NCBI RefSeq assembly: GCF_032340315.1
Contig: NZ_CP135436.1
Location: 496,001-560,000 of the forward strand
Reading direction: 5' to 3'
DNA: 64,000 nucleotides
Source of the DNA: Streptococcus sp. DTU_2020_1001019_1_SI_AUS_MUR_006
Lineage (GTDB): Bacteria > Bacillota > Bacilli > Lactobacillales > Streptococcaceae
Positions 26,830 to 36,014 of this stretch are shown one piece after another (the stretch's first letter is position 1; the number at the start of each line of letters is the position of its first letter). The notes beneath the pieces were generated by a model, which was not told the origin of the DNA, ran no database searches, and was given only the letters and a program-made list of their open reading frames with translations. Both the position numbers and the translations under genes were made by a program.

Positions 26830-27681
26830 ATGAAGAATTTAGGAAAAGTTTTTAAAGAGTTACGAGAATCAAGAAAAATTTCCTTGAGAAAAGCAACAGG
26901 TGGACGCTTTTCAGCATCCTTATTGTCGCGTTTTGAAAATGGTCAGAGTGAAATATCTGCTCCAAAGTTAATAACAGCTTTGGAGAATATTCATGCGAGT
27001 ATGGAAGAATTGTTATTTTTGGCGAGAGGTTTTCATCAAGATGCCTATTCTGAATTTAGAAACAGAATAGTTGAGGCTATTGACCCTCAAGATTTGACAT
27101 CCTTGCGCACTCTCTACCAGAGAGAGTATCAACAACTTCCTTTTTCAAAAGATAGACAGCAACATATTCTCAATGCTATTTTAATAAAATCCTATATGAA
27201 AGCCATTGATGAGACGGTTACATTGACCGCTGAGGAAGAAAGAGTCCTACATGATTATCTATTTTCTGTCGAAATTTGGGGACACTATGAATTGTTGTTC
27301 TTTTCTTCCTGCTCTCCGCTTTTATCAGTCCAGCTTTTTACAAAGTACTCTCGAGAAATGTTGCGGAAGTCAGATTTCTTGCAAGGAGTTGGGAAAAATC
27401 GAAATATAATGCATACCTTGCTCCTCAATGCTTTTATGGCCTGTATTGAAATTGATGATTTTACCAATGCCCTCTATTTTAAAAAACAAATTGAAAAGAA
27501 CTTTTTTGAAGAAAATGAAACCTATTTTCGAATAGTCTACCTCTGGGCAGAAGGTTTGCTTGATAGTAAGCAAGGAAGAGCAGAGGAAGGGCAGAGAAAG
27601 ATGGAGGACGCTATTCGTATTTTCGAGATGATTGGTTGTAGCAGATCTGCTGACTATTATAGAAGCACCATGGAGTGTTGA
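26830..27681 (+). CDS. Second Rgg/MutR-family regulator
   Basis: At 283 residues it has an N-terminal XRE helix-turn-helix (FKELRESRKISLRKATGGRFSAS...LSRFENGQSEISAPKL) and an Rgg-type helical C-terminus. Its promoter has an extended TGGTAAAAT -10 (26794-26799). An MFS exporter gene follows in the same direction after about 190 bp, with its own TATACT (27822-27827). I looked on both strands for a neighbouring SHP-type peptide and found none with a ribosome site. It could therefore respond to a distant peptide or none. Control of the adjacent exporter is likely but inferred. Confidence 0.87.
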   Translation: MKNLGKVFKELRESRKISLRKATGGRFSASLLSRFENGQSEISAPKLITALENIHASMEELLFLARGFHQDAYSEFRNRIVEAIDPQDLTSLRTLYQREYQQLPFSKDRQQHILNAILIKSYMKAIDETVTLTAEEERVLHDYLFSVEIWGHYELLFFSSCSPLLSVQLFTKYSREMLRKSDFLQGVGKNRNIMHTLLLNAFMACIEIDDFTNALYFKKQIEKNFFEENETYFRIVYLWAEGLLDSKQGRAEEGQRKMEDAIRIFEMIGCSRSADYYRSTMEC

Positions 27682-27706
27682 ATATCTGCAACTAGATAAA
27701 ATAACT

Positions 27707-27765
27707 TGAAACGATAGGACTGTGAAGATACTTATTAGCATTAGACAAATTCTATCGTTTTCGTT
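27707..27765. repeat. Inverted repeat between rgg-like and MFS genes
   Basis: AAACGATAG and CTATCGTTT are separated by about 30 bases. It could be a weak terminator for the regulator gene or an operator for the exporter promoter. Sequence alone does not decide. Confidence 0.4.
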
Positions 27766-27870
27766 ATCAGTTTAGTCTGTTGCATATATTCAAAAATGTC
27801 TTCTCGTAAGATTCTTGATGCTATACTAGAGCTACCATAAAAGTAGTATGTGAGAAAGAGAGGAATCTAT

Positions 27871-29118
27871 ATGAAACTATTACTAAGAAATCAAGCATAC
27901 AGAGTTTTGAGTTTATCACGATTTTTCAATGCTTTTGGAGCTTCCATTTTTAATTTAGTGTTTGTGGTCTATGCCTCGACTTTGCCAGAGGCTTCTGTTG
28001 CCGTTGCCATGGCGAATGTTGTGATGATGCTTCCAACTCTTTTTACAGTTTTTGTGGGGATTCGGGCAGATTATACCAAGGACAAGGTCAAATGGATGAC
28101 CTATGTCGGTTTATTTCAGGCGGTTTTATTTTTTCTAGCAGCCCTAGTTGTTCAGCAAGCTAGTTTCTTTGCCTTTTCGACCCTTTGCCTCATCAATGTC
28201 ATTAGTGATGTAGCCAGTGATTTTGCGGGTGGCTTGCGAATGCCTCTCGTTAAAGAAAAGGTAGCAGAGTCAGATCTGATGGAGGCCTATTCCTTTTCTC
28301 AGTTTATTACCTACATCTCTGCGATTGGCGGCCAAGCTTTTGGAGTTTGGCTATTAGGGGTGTCAACACAGAACTTTTCGCTCGTAGCGGTAATCAATGC
28401 CATATTTTTCCTAGTGTCAGCTCTCGTTCTCTTTTTAGGAAGGGCTGAATTAGGCTTATCAACTCCACTTGTTGATAGTAAATCACTGAAAAATGAGAAA
28501 CTTTCTATCAAAGATCAATTTTTAACGATTTACCGAAACTTACGCCTCGTTTTTCTTAAAAGTGGACAGAAAAACTTTGGTTTTATGCTCTTTGCTATCT
28601 TGATTATCAATGCTTTGGGTGGTGCCTTAGGTGGTATCTATAACATCTTCCTTTTAAATCATTCCTTACTGAATTTTTCCTACAAGGATGCCTTGTTTAT
28701 CTTACAATTGATTACCTTATTAGCAGTTATCATCAGTAGCCTTACTGGCAATGATTATTTTGGGAAGCAATCTCTACCTAGATTGATGATGTGGGTTACA
28801 TTAGGAGCCAGTCTAGTTGGTCTATCTAATTTGTTAAACCAAGTCTTGCTCGGGATGCTTTTCGTCTTTTTTACCATGTATGTTTCTGGGAAAATTTCTC
28901 CAAAGATTAGTGCTCTGCTCATGAAAAATCTTGCTCCAGAGGTTCTCTCTCGTACCAGTAATTTTTTAGGTTTGTTGTTTACTCTATCTATACCAGTGGG
29001 GACAGCCTGTTTTTCACTGGTGGCAGTATGGGATATACAGTTAACATGGGCTCTGTTTGTTGGGCTTTCCTTGCTTGCGATTCTCCTAGCTAGTCTTAAT
29101 CTCAAACATGAAATTTAG
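27871..29118 (+). CDS. MFS exporter next to the second Rgg
   Basis: This 415-residue, roughly 12-helix transporter starts MKLLLRNQAYRVLSLSRFFN, with IRADYTKDKVKWM as the motif-A loop. I chose the ATG at 27871 because AGAGAGG lies 7 bp upstream. The upstream in-frame GTG at 27850 would run through that site. It belongs to the same broad MefA/MFS_3 exporter group as the lanthipeptide-operon transporter, and both sit beside an Rgg gene. The substrate is unknown. Confidence 0.85.
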   Translation: MKLLLRNQAYRVLSLSRFFNAFGASIFNLVFVVYASTLPEASVAVAMANVVMMLPTLFTVFVGIRADYTKDKVKWMTYVGLFQAVLFFLAALVVQQASFFAFSTLCLINVISDVASDFAGGLRMPLVKEKVAESDLMEAYSFSQFITYISAIGGQAFGVWLLGVSTQNFSLVAVINAIFFLVSALVLFLGRAELGLSTPLVDSKSLKNEKLSIKDQFLTIYRNLRLVFLKSGQKNFGFMLFAILIINALGGALGGIYNIFLLNHSLLNFSYKDALFILQLITLLAVIISSLTGNDYFGKQSLPRLMMWVTLGASLVGLSNLLNQVLLGMLFVFFTMYVSGKISPKISALLMKNLAPEVLSRTSNFLGLLFTLSIPVGTACFSLVAVWDIQLTWALFVGLSLLAILLASLNLKHEI

Positions 29119-29162
29119 GTGTTAGTCTTCTTTTCACACTGTCCCAATCCCCTCATTTATGG

Positions 29163-29168
29163 TAAAAT
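29163..29168 (+). promoter_or_regulatory. Extended -10 of hisS
   Basis: TTATGGTAAAATAG contains the -10 TAAAAT. A nearly identical sequence precedes aspS, tyrS (minus strand) and the second rgg. No T-box leader is present. Confidence 0.6.
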
Positions 29169-29198
29169 AGGACTATTAAGTTATAAAGAGGATTCCCT

Positions 29199-30479
29199 AT
29201 GAAATTACAAAAACCAAAAGGAACGCAGGATATTTTACCTGCTGAGTCTGCCAAATGGCAGTACGTTGAAGGCTTTGCGCGTGAAATCTTCAAACGCTAC
29301 AACTACGCAGAAGTGCGTACTCCTATTTTTGAGCACTACGAAGTCATCAGTCGTTCTGTTGGAGACACAACTGATATCGTAACCAAGGAAATGTATGACT
29401 TTTACGACAAGGGAGACCGTCATATTACCCTCCGTCCAGAAGGAACTGCTCCAGTCGTTCGTTCTTATGTGGAAAACAAACTCTTCGCACCAGAAGTTCA
29501 AAAACCAAGTAAGTTCTACTACATGGGGCCAATGTTCCGCTATGAGCGTCCACAAGCAGGTCGTTTGCGCCAATTCCACCAGATTGGTGTGGAGTGCTTT
29601 GGCTCTAGCAATCCAGCTACCGATGTGGAAACTATCGCTATGGCAGCCCACTTCTTGAAAGAAATTGGCATACAAGGTGTTAAATTGCACCTCAACACTC
29701 TTGGAAATCCTGAGAGCCGTGCGGCTTACCGTCAGGCCTTGATTGACTACTTAACACCGCTCAAGGAAACCTTGTCTAAGGATAGCCAACGTCGCTTGGA
29801 GGAAAATCCTCTCCGTGTCTTGGACTCTAAGGAAAAAGAAGATAAGGTAGCAGTAGAGAATGCGCCTTCTATTTTGGATTTCCTTGATGAAGAAAGCCAA
29901 GCTCATTTTGATGCTGTGCGTCAGATGTTGGAGAATCTGGGTGTAGACTACATCATCGATACCAATATGGTGCGTGGTCTAGACTACTACAACCACACTA
30001 TTTTCGAGTTTATCACTGAGATTGAGGGCAATGACCTGACAGTCTGTGCGGGTGGTCGTTACGATGGTTTGGTTGCTTACTTTGGTGGCCCTGAAACTGC
30101 TGGATTTGGTTTTGGACTTGGTGTAGAGCGCCTGCTTCTCATCCTTGAAAAGCAAGGTGTGGCCCTCCCTATCGAAAACGCCCTAGATGTCTATATCGCA
30201 GTCTTGGGTCAAGGGGCAAATGTCAAGGCTTTGGAATTGGTACAAGCCCTTCGCCAACAAGGTTTCAAAGCAGAGCGTGATTACCTCAATCGTAAACTCA
30301 AAGCTCAGTTCAAGTCAGCCGATGTCTTTGCGGCTAAGACCCTCATCACTCTAGGTGAGAGCGAAGTCGAAAGCGGACAAGTAACGGTCAAGAACAATCA
30401 AACCCGAGAAGAAGTGCAAGTGTCGCTTGAGACAATCAGCCAAAACTTCTCAGAAATCTTTGAAAAACTAGGGTTTTAA
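29199..30479 (+). CDS. hisS: Histidyl-tRNA synthetase
   Basis: This class II synthetase charges tRNA-His. Motif 1 lies in [24 protein letters not shown], motif 2 in [27 protein letters not shown], and motif 3 in [13 protein letters not shown]. The His-specific blocks are GTQDILP at the start, [14 protein letters not shown] and [10 protein letters not shown]. The anticodon-binding domain occupies the last ~95 residues. The 426-residue length is normal and a terminator follows directly. Confidence 0.97.
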   Translation: MKLQKPKGTQDILPAESAKWQYVEGFAREIFKRYNYAEVRTPIFEHYEVISRSVGDTTDIVTKEMYDFYDKGDRHITLRPEGTAPVVRSYVENKLFAPEVQKPSKFYYMGPMFRYERPQAGRLRQFHQIGVECFGSSNPATDVETIAMAAHFLKEIGIQGVKLHLNTLGNPESRAAYRQALIDYLTPLKETLSKDSQRRLEENPLRVLDSKEKEDKVAVENAPSILDFLDEESQAHFDAVRQMLENLGVDYIIDTNMVRGLDYYNHTIFEFITEIEGNDLTVCAGGRYDGLVAYFGGPETAGFGFGLGVERLLLILEKQGVALPIENALDVYIAVLGQGANVKALELVQALRQQGFKAERDYLNRKLKAQFKSADVFAAKTLITLGESEVESGQVTVKNNQTREEVQVSLETISQNFSEIFEKLGF

Positions 30480-30492
30480 TGATAGATAAACT

Positions 30493-30520
30493 GGTCAGGA
30501 TTTTATTCCTGACCTTTTTC
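30493..30520 (+). terminator. Terminator after hisS
   Basis: GGTCAGGA and TCCTGACC form an 8-bp perfect stem with a 6-base loop, followed by TTTTTC. Confidence 0.92.
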
Positions 30521-30550
30521 TTTTGCAAAATGACAAAAATCTTAAACTTT

Positions 30551-30592
30551 TTGACAAAGATAATTGTCAAAAATAAAAAGATATGTTACAAT
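30551..30592 (+). promoter_or_regulatory. Promoter with palindromic operator for the XRE operon
   Basis: The palindrome TTGACAAAGATAATTGTCAA (30551-30570) contains the -35 TTGTCA (30564-30569). It is spaced 17 bp from an extended -10 TGTTACAAT (hexamer 30587-30592). A repressor bound there would block the promoter. The XRE protein encoded third-next is the obvious candidate. Confidence 0.7.
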
Positions 30593-30631
30593 GAAATCAA
30601 GTTAAGAAATAAAGAACTAGGAGGGGGCCAC

Positions 30632-30946
30632 ATGTGGGTATGGATTTTTTTTCCTTTTCTCGTCTTGATTTATAGTAGTCAATCTAAAAAAATCAAGCGG
30701 TTAGAGAAAAGGTTAAAGGTAATCGAAAGAAAAGAGAAAGGAAATATAGATATGTCAAGATTATTGCAAGAATTAATTGGGAAAAAACCAACAATCGTTG
30801 GACAAGTGTTTGGAACAAATTTATGGGAAGTTGTGGATGTTGATGAGGAATGGGTCAAACTACGTCATGTTGATAAAAATGGGAAAGAAAAATTCAAGTT
30901 GCAACGTATTGAGGATATCCAAGCCGTTGAATTTGATGGAGAGTAG
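30632..30946 (+). CDS. Small membrane-anchored protein of unknown function
   Basis: This 104-residue protein starts at MWVWIFFPFLVLIYSS, giving one N-terminal membrane helix, after a strong AGGAGGGGG site. An earlier in-frame ATG at 30479 would translate the hisS terminator and promoter and is rejected. A basic coiled segment (KKIKRLEKRLKVIERKEK) follows, and then a compact C-terminal domain (LLQELIGKKPTIVGQVFGTNLWEVVDVDEEWVKL...) that looks like a small beta-barrel. It is the first gene of the XRE-PspC operon. Its function is not recognised. Confidence 0.75.
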   Translation: MWVWIFFPFLVLIYSSQSKKIKRLEKRLKVIERKEKGNIDMSRLLQELIGKKPTIVGQVFGTNLWEVVDVDEEWVKLRHVDKNGKEKFKLQRIEDIQAVEFDGE

Positions 30947-30955
30947 GTGTGTAAC

Positions 30956-31162
30956 ATGCAACTAAAAAACCGTCTAAAAGAGCTTCGGGCTCGCGATGGC
31001 CTGAATCAAACCGAGCTGGCCAAACTAGCTGGCGTGTCCAGGCAAACCATCAGTTTGCTAGAGCGGGATGAGTACACGCCCTCCATCGTCATTGCTCTGA
31101 AGATTGCTCAGATCTTCAATGAGCCAGTCGAGTCAGTTTTTCGCTTAGAGGAGGATGAGTGA
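30956..31162 (+). CDS. XRE-family transcriptional regulator (Cro/CI type)
   Basis: At 68 residues the protein is essentially one helix-turn-helix domain: LKNRLKELRARDGLNQTELA, KLAGVSRQTISLLERDEYTPS. I start at MQLKNRLK (30956) because it is the family start. An in-frame GTG three codons earlier is less likely. This small single-domain type often represses its own operon, and a palindrome overlaps the operon promoter. It overlaps the next gene by 4 bp. Confidence 0.88.
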   Translation: MQLKNRLKELRARDGLNQTELAKLAGVSRQTISLLERDEYTPSIVIALKIAQIFNEPVESVFRLEEDE

Positions 31163-31365
31163 TGAACAAGTATAAAGTGATTTATTATCTCTGTATCGTT
31201 GTGTTTATCGTGAATCTTTTGGCTATGATTGGAAGCCTATTTGGTTGGTTTACAATCGTTGAAAGTAAGTATCTCTTCTGGATAAATTTAGTGCTACTAT
31301 TAGTCTTTAGATGGGTAGAGAGAAAGATAAAATTCAAAGAGCTCGTAAAAGGAGAAAAGTTATGA
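31159..31365 (+). CDS. Small two-helix membrane protein in the XRE operon
   Basis: This 68-residue protein has two membrane helices (VIYYLCIVVFIVNLLAMIGS and YLFWINLVLLLVFRWV) and a basic tail. ATGA-type overlaps with both neighbours indicate translational coupling. Small proteins of this type often accompany XRE regulators in streptococci and bacilli, but I cannot assign a function. Confidence 0.78.
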   Translation: MMNKYKVIYYLCIVVFIVNLLAMIGSLFGWFTIVESKYLFWINLVLLLVFRWVERKIKFKELVKGEKL

Positions 31366-31712
31366 AAGAATTTTTAGCAGGTTTTCAAGTCGATACTGAA
31401 GACAAAGCACTTGCAGGTGTTTGTGCAGGTTTAGGAAATTATTTTAACATCCAAACCAACATCGTTCGTTTGGTGACGCTCTTCTTGTTTCTCTCTTCGA
31501 CGGAGATTGGTATTTTAACAGTTACAGCCTATGCTTATCTAGCAGGTTGGCTTGGCAATGAGCCCTTGGGAGATAGAGCGAAAAAAGCAAGAAATCAAGC
31601 TATTCTCTTATTTGTTGTTTGTTTGCTTTTGGTGTCGCTTGGAGCAGAAGGTTTGACAGCTATTTTTGAATCAGGTAAAGCCTTTGGTCAATGGTTGGCT
31701 GGATTAGTTTAG
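31362..31712 (+). CDS. PspC-domain membrane protein
   Basis: At 116 residues, the N-terminal region (KALAGVCAGLGNYFNIQTNIVRLVTLFLFL) is a PspC domain of the phage-shock type, with a G-V-C-A-G-L-G-x-Y-F core. Two further hydrophobic segments follow. PspC proteins respond to membrane stress. The start at MKEFLAGF has an AAAGGAG site and overlaps the previous stop by 4 bp. A longer in-frame start inside the previous gene is rejected. This is not the choline-binding surface protein also called PspC. Confidence 0.88.
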   Translation: MKEFLAGFQVDTEDKALAGVCAGLGNYFNIQTNIVRLVTLFLFLSSTEIGILTVTAYAYLAGWLGNEPLGDRAKKARNQAILLFVVCLLLVSLGAEGLTAIFESGKAFGQWLAGLV

Positions 31713-31725
31713 AGGGAGGATGAAA

Positions 31726-32448
31726 ATGAAAAAGAAACGAATCTTATACTTCTTAGCGATTGGTGTTTTAGGCTATTTTACAGGTATGCTTGCAGGTCGT
31801 GCTTGGGCATTGGGCACAAGTTTTAATTTGAATACTCTAGTTCCATGGATTTCAGCATCTTGTTTATTGATAGCTTTGATTAGCATTTTTTTAACTATCT
31901 ATTTCTTAAAAAAGAGTCGGAAATTCCATGCTTTATATCAAATGGAAATAGATGACGATGTGAATGAAACTTATTATGTACAAATGTATCGAAATCTCGA
32001 GTTTGGTACGATTGCTTTTAACATTGTGTCAGTTATGACTATATTAGCTTTATTCATCTCTATGAATGAAGTGGTGATACTCCGTACAAGTTTTATCGTT
32101 CTAGGACTTTCTGTTCCAGCTCTTATTTTAGCTGCAGTACTTCAAAAATATCTTTTCAAGACGATTTCGATTGTTCGTCAGTTTGATTTGGCATTTTTCT
32201 CTATTCCAAAGGATGTGTTAGATTATGTAAATTCTTACGATGAAGGAGAACGACAAGCTAATTTGGAACAGAGTTTTCGAATTTTATTTCAATTAAACCA
32301 ATATGTTTTACCAGGTTTGTATATTTTGATTGATATCGTTTCTGTACTTACGGGAGAAATTCAGTTATTAGGTCTTTTAGCTGTAGCTGTAGTCCATATT
32401 TATATCAATATAATGCAGATACCTATGGTGAAACGTTATTTTAAATAG
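31726..32448 (+). CDS. DUF3169-type four-helix-or-more membrane protein, copy 1
   Basis: This 240-residue protein has about six hydrophobic segments and the central motif IPKDVLDYVNSYDEGERQANLEQSFRILFQLNQYVLPGLYILI. The next gene encodes a paralogue with TPKDILAYLNSYDEGEKQAEMESAYLTLFRLNQILLPSLYFLL. I chose the second ATG because GGGAGG directly abuts the first. Proteins of this DUF3169 type often lie beside small XRE regulators and CPBP proteases, possibly in peptide immunity, but that is inference. The molecular role is unknown. Confidence 0.78.
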   Translation: MKKKRILYFLAIGVLGYFTGMLAGRAWALGTSFNLNTLVPWISASCLLIALISIFLTIYFLKKSRKFHALYQMEIDDDVNETYYVQMYRNLEFGTIAFNIVSVMTILALFISMNEVVILRTSFIVLGLSVPALILAAVLQKYLFKTISIVRQFDLAFFSIPKDVLDYVNSYDEGERQANLEQSFRILFQLNQYVLPGLYILIDIVSVLTGEIQLLGLLAVAVVHIYINIMQIPMVKRYFK

Positions 32449-32503
32449 AAAAGATCACTTAAACTATTTAAGGTTATTGGCTAGTTTAGATAGAGGTCAG
32501 AAA

Positions 32504-33217
32504 ATGAAAAATAATCGTAGATGGTTGAGAGTAGTAGTGTGTATGTTAAGTGCTTTTGTAGGAGCCTTTGCTTACACTCTTAGAGGTATAGCTGAACAGA
32601 TTCAAATGTCACAAGTCTTACACACTGTTTATGGATTCGCTCTCGTTATTGGAGGAATTTCCTTCATCTTAGCCCTGTATTATCTTGGCAAAAGTCGAGA
32701 AGTTTATACTCTTTATCAAAGGGGGACAGAGGAAGAAGATAGTGATCAGACCTATGTAAGAGCCTATCGTTACTTAGATTATGGTTCGGTTTCTTCAAAT
32801 GTTTTGATGATAGCAATGATGACCAGTGGGATCATACTGATTTCTCCGATATTTAAGAATACCTTGCTAATTCTTCCTGCTCTTATTCTATTATGCTTAT
32901 ACATTATTGTTGCCAATTACTTGTTGCGAACTATTTTTATCGTTCGACACTATAAACTGTCTGTTTATTACACTCCAAAAGATATTTTAGCATATCTTAA
33001 CAGTTATGATGAGGGAGAAAAGCAGGCAGAGATGGAAAGTGCCTATTTAACTCTGTTTAGGTTGAATCAGATTTTACTGCCATCACTCTATTTTTTATTG
33101 ATAGTATTATCAGTTGTTTTACGAGAAATACAAGTGGTTGCCTTAGTTCTTTTAGTCGTCATTCATTTTTATATAACTATCGCACAATTAAGAAAAACAA
33201 AACGTTATTTTAAATAG
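32504..33217 (+). CDS. DUF3169-type membrane protein, copy 2
   Basis: This 237-residue paralogue of the preceding protein clearly shares its layout: YALTQR-type loop after helix 3, a YDEGEKQAEMES core, and final helices ending in KRYFK (both copies end KRYFK). The start at 32504 (MKNNRRWLR) has an AGAGGTCAG site. The in-frame ATG-like start nine codons earlier does not. The two copies look like a tandem duplication that has diverged substantially. Confidence 0.76.
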   Translation: MKNNRRWLRVVVCMLSAFVGAFAYTLRGIAEQIQMSQVLHTVYGFALVIGGISFILALYYLGKSREVYTLYQRGTEEEDSDQTYVRAYRYLDYGSVSSNVLMIAMMTSGIILISPIFKNTLLILPALILLCLYIIVANYLLRTIFIVRHYKLSVYYTPKDILAYLNSYDEGEKQAEMESAYLTLFRLNQILLPSLYFLLIVLSVVLREIQVVALVLLVVIHFYITIAQLRKTKRYFK

Positions 33218-33226
33218 GAGTCTTTT

Positions 33227-33868
33227 ATGAAAACACTTAAAAACATTGGCTGGTTTGTTCTTGCTTTCTTATCATTTTTGTTTATCTACGGTTTTATTCA
33301 GACTTTACCTCTGATTGCTCTTGGTTCAGGTGCACCTATAGTCGGTGTTCTTCCGCTTTATATTCTATTAGCAGGAGCTTTTACCTTCTTAACATACAAG
33401 TGGTATAAGACAGGAACTGTTACGATAGAAAAAACGGGCCTTAACAAATACATCTGGTTGCCTGCCTTGGTATGGGTCCTTATCATTGTTGTACAAAATT
33501 TCTTACCAAATGATCCATCTGTCAGTCAACAGACGGCAGAACAATTGACTCATAATCAACCTCTCTTCTCTTTCTTCATGATTGTTGTCTTTGCACCCCT
33601 GACAGAAGAGTTGACCTTTAGAGGTCTGTTAGCTCGTTATGTCTTCCCTCAGCAGGATAACGTCAAGCAGACAGTACTCTTTCTTCTTGTAAGTACTATC
33701 ATTTTTGCCCTTGTTCATTTCCCTGGCACTCCTCAACAATTCCTAGTGTATGGTTCCCTCGGTTTGAGCTTGGGCTTGGCATATATCAGCAAAGGTGGTT
33801 TGGCATACAGCATTGCTTTACATGCTTTAAATAATTTAATCGGATTTTTAATGATTCTCATGCTATAA
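33227..33868 (+). CDS. CPBP-family intramembrane glutamic protease
   Basis: This 213-residue polytopic protein has the Abi/CPBP signature FAPLTEELTFRGLLARYVF (EE-xxx-R) and the second and third motifs FALVHFPGTPQQFLVYGSLGLSLG and ALHALNNLIGF. Glutamates and histidines at these positions form the intramembrane active site. In lactic acid bacteria such proteins often confer bacteriocin self-immunity or process peptides. It ends the operon together with a small membrane protein. Confidence 0.88.
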   Translation: MKTLKNIGWFVLAFLSFLFIYGFIQTLPLIALGSGAPIVGVLPLYILLAGAFTFLTYKWYKTGTVTIEKTGLNKYIWLPALVWVLIIVVQNFLPNDPSVSQQTAEQLTHNQPLFSFFMIVVFAPLTEELTFRGLLARYVFPQQDNVKQTVLFLLVSTIIFALVHFPGTPQQFLVYGSLGLSLGLAYISKGGLAYSIALHALNNLIGFLMILML

Positions 33869-33886
33869 TAGACTCAGGAGGAAGTC

Positions 33887-34102
33887 ATGAAACGAGTGAT
33901 ATTATTAGCAGTGATTCAGGCAGTTGTACTCTTCTTCATTATTGGAGCGCTTGCCTATGCTTTTAAAGGGGATTTCTTTTATAACCATCTAGCAGTTATC
34001 TTTGCACCAATCGCAGGTATTATGCGATTTGCGACAGCCTATGCAACGGAGATTGTTCTCCCTAAAAAGGCTGCAGAGATTGCTGAAAAGCGAAAAAAAT
34101 AA
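33887..34102 (+). CDS. Small membrane protein of unknown function
   Basis: This 71-residue protein has one or two hydrophobic segments (VILLAVIQAVVLFFIIGALAY and VIFAPIAGIMRFATAYATEIV) and a basic tail. It has a GGAGG ribosome site 18 bp after the protease gene and a terminator after it. I do not recognise the family. Confidence 0.7.
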   Translation: MKRVILLAVIQAVVLFFIIGALAYAFKGDFFYNHLAVIFAPIAGIMRFATAYATEIVLPKKAAEIAEKRKK

Positions 34103-34122
34103 AGAAATACCAAGTAAAATAA

Positions 34123-34152
34123 GGTCCAGCGAATGATTTTGCTGGATTTTTT
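34123..34152 (+). terminator. Terminator before aspS
   Basis: TCCAGC and GCTGGA pair around a 10-base loop and are followed by TTTTTT. Confidence 0.8.
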
Positions 34153-34216
34153 CATTTATAGCAGGATTCTTCTCAACTTTTCTGATGATTTTCATGAAGA
34201 GCCTGCGCTTTTATGG

Positions 34217-34222
34217 TAAAAT
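34217..34222 (+). promoter_or_regulatory. Extended -10 of aspS
   Basis: TTATGGTAAAATAG carries the -10 TAAAAT and is identical to the hisS promoter core. Confidence 0.6.
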
Positions 34223-34250
34223 AGTAACAGAATAAAAGAGGAGAGAAAAC

Positions 34251-36014
34251 ATGAAACGTAGTATGTATGCTGGTCGTGTTCGTGAGGAACACATCGGACA
34301 AGAAATTACCTTGAAAGGATGGGTAGCCCGTCGTCGTGACCTTGGTGGTTTGATCTTTATCGATCTTCGTGACCGTGAAGGAATCATGCAGTTGGTTATC
34401 AACCCAGAAAAAGTATCTGCAGAGGTGATGGCAACAGCTGAAAGCCTTCGTAGTGAATTTGTCATCGAGGTGACTGGTCAAGTTGCTGCACGTGAGCAAG
34501 CCAATGATAAGTTGGCGACTGGTGCAGTTGAATTGAATGTAACAGCTCTTTCTGTACTTAACACAGCCAAAACAACACCATTTGAAATCAAGGATGGCAT
34601 TGAAGCGAACGATGATACGCGTCTACGTTACCGTTATCTTGACCTTCGTCGTCCAGAAATGTTGGAAAATCTTAAACTTCGTGCCAAAGTAACACATTCT
34701 ATCCGCAACTACTTGGATGAGTTGGAATTTATTGATGTGGAAACGCCATTCCTTTCTAAGTCAACACCAGAGGGGGCGCGTGACTATTTGGTGCCTTCTC
34801 GTGTCAATAAGGGTCATTTCTATGCCCTTCCTCAAAGTCCGCAGATTACAAAACAGTTGTTAATGAATGCGGGATTTGACCGTTACTACCAAATCGTCAA
34901 ATGTTTCCGCGATGAAGATTTACGTGGAGACCGTCAACCTGAGTTTACACAGGTCGACTTGGAAACTTCATTCCTTACTGAGCAAGAAATTCAAGATATC
35001 ACAGAAGGTTTGATTGCGCGCGTGATGAAGGAAACAAAAGGCATCGAAGTAACACTGCCATTCCCTCGTATGAAGTATGATGATGCCATGGCTCTTTATG
35101 GTTCTGACAAGCCTGATACTCGTTTTGAGATGTTGCTTCAGGACTTGACAGAAGTGGTCAAAGGTGTTGACTTTAAAGTCTTTTCAGAAGCACCTGCTGT
35201 AAAAGCCATTGTGGTCAAAGGAGCTGCGGACAACTATTCACGTAAAGATATCGACAAGATGACCGAAGTAGCCAAACAGTACGGTGCCAAAGGTCTTGCT
35301 TGGGTCAAGGTTGTTGATGGAGAATTAAACGGACCAGTTGCGAAATTCTTGACTGGTATCCAAGCAGAATTGACTGCAGCACTTGGTCTTGAAGATAAGG
35401 ATTTGGTTCTCTTTGTGGCTGATACGCTTGAAGTAGCCAATGCAACACTTGGTGCCCTTCGTGGACGTATTGCTAAAGAACTAGGCTTGATTGATCAGGA
35501 TAAATTTAACTTCCTTTGGGTTGTTGACTGGCCAATGTTTGAATGGTCTGAAGAAGAAGGGCGTTATATGAGTGCCCACCATCCATTTACCCTTCCTCAA
35601 GCAGAAACTGCTCATGAGCTTGAAGGTGATTTGGCTAAGGTTCGTGCCATTGCCTATGATATCGTCTTGAACGGTTATGAGCTTGGTGGTGGTAGTCTTC
35701 GTATCAACCAAAAAGAACTCCAAGAACGCATGTTCAAAGCTCTTGGTTTCTCAGCTGAAGAAGCCAATGACCAGTTTGGTTTCCTTTTGGAAGCTATGGA
35801 CTATGGTTTCCCACCACACGGTGGTTTGGCTATCGGTCTTGACCGTTTTGTCATGTTGCTCGCTGGAGAGGAAAATATCCGCGAAGTCATCGCCTTTCCT
35901 AAGAACAATAAGGCAACTGACCCAATGACGCAAGCACCATCAACAGTAGCTCTTAAACAACTAGAGGAACTTAATCTACAAGTAGAACAAGATGAAACAA
36001 ACGAAACTAACTAA
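34251..36014 (+). CDS. aspS: Aspartyl-tRNA synthetase
   Basis: This class IIb synthetase charges tRNA-Asp and is 587 residues long, the bacterial type. The N-terminal OB-fold ([28 protein letters not shown]) binds the anticodon. Motif 2 is [20 protein letters not shown], the GAD insertion domain spans about residues 300-410, and motif 3 is [22 protein letters not shown] is the conserved flipping-loop region. The last 23 bases overlap the yitT-like gene. Confidence 0.97.
   Translation: MKRSMYAGRVREEHIGQEITLKGWVARRRDLGGLIFIDLRDREGIMQLVINPEKVSAEVMATAESLRSEFVIEVTGQVAAREQANDKLATGAVELNVTALSVLNTAKTTPFEIKDGIEANDDTRLRYRYLDLRRPEMLENLKLRAKVTHSIRNYLDELEFIDVETPFLSKSTPEGARDYLVPSRVNKGHFYALPQSPQITKQLLMNAGFDRYYQIVKCFRDEDLRGDRQPEFTQVDLETSFLTEQEIQDITEGLIARVMKETKGIEVTLPFPRMKYDDAMALYGSDKPDTRFEMLLQDLTEVVKGVDFKVFSEAPAVKAIVVKGAADNYSRKDIDKMTEVAKQYGAKGLAWVKVVDGELNGPVAKFLTGIQAELTAALGLEDKDLVLFVADTLEVANATLGALRGRIAKELGLIDQDKFNFLWVVDWPMFEWSEEEGRYMSAHHPFTLPQAETAHELEGDLAKVRAIAYDIVLNGYELGGGSLRINQKELQERMFKALGFSAEEANDQFGFLLEAMDYGFPPHGGLAIGLDRFVMLLAGEENIREVIAFPKNNKATDPMTQAPSTVALKQLEELNLQVEQDETNETN

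Noticed and set aside
27682..27849. Possible SHP pheromone gene beside the second Rgg
   Set aside because: Short minus-strand frames here (for example a 14-codon one) lack ribosome sites and the hydrophobic acidic-start layout of SHP peptides.
29119..29198. T-box riboswitch before hisS, aspS or tyrS
   Set aside because: The leaders are too short and no T-box core or specifier-loop structure is seen.
29235..29690. A 151-codon minus-strand ORF
   Set aside because: It is antisense to hisS, without homology or translation signals.
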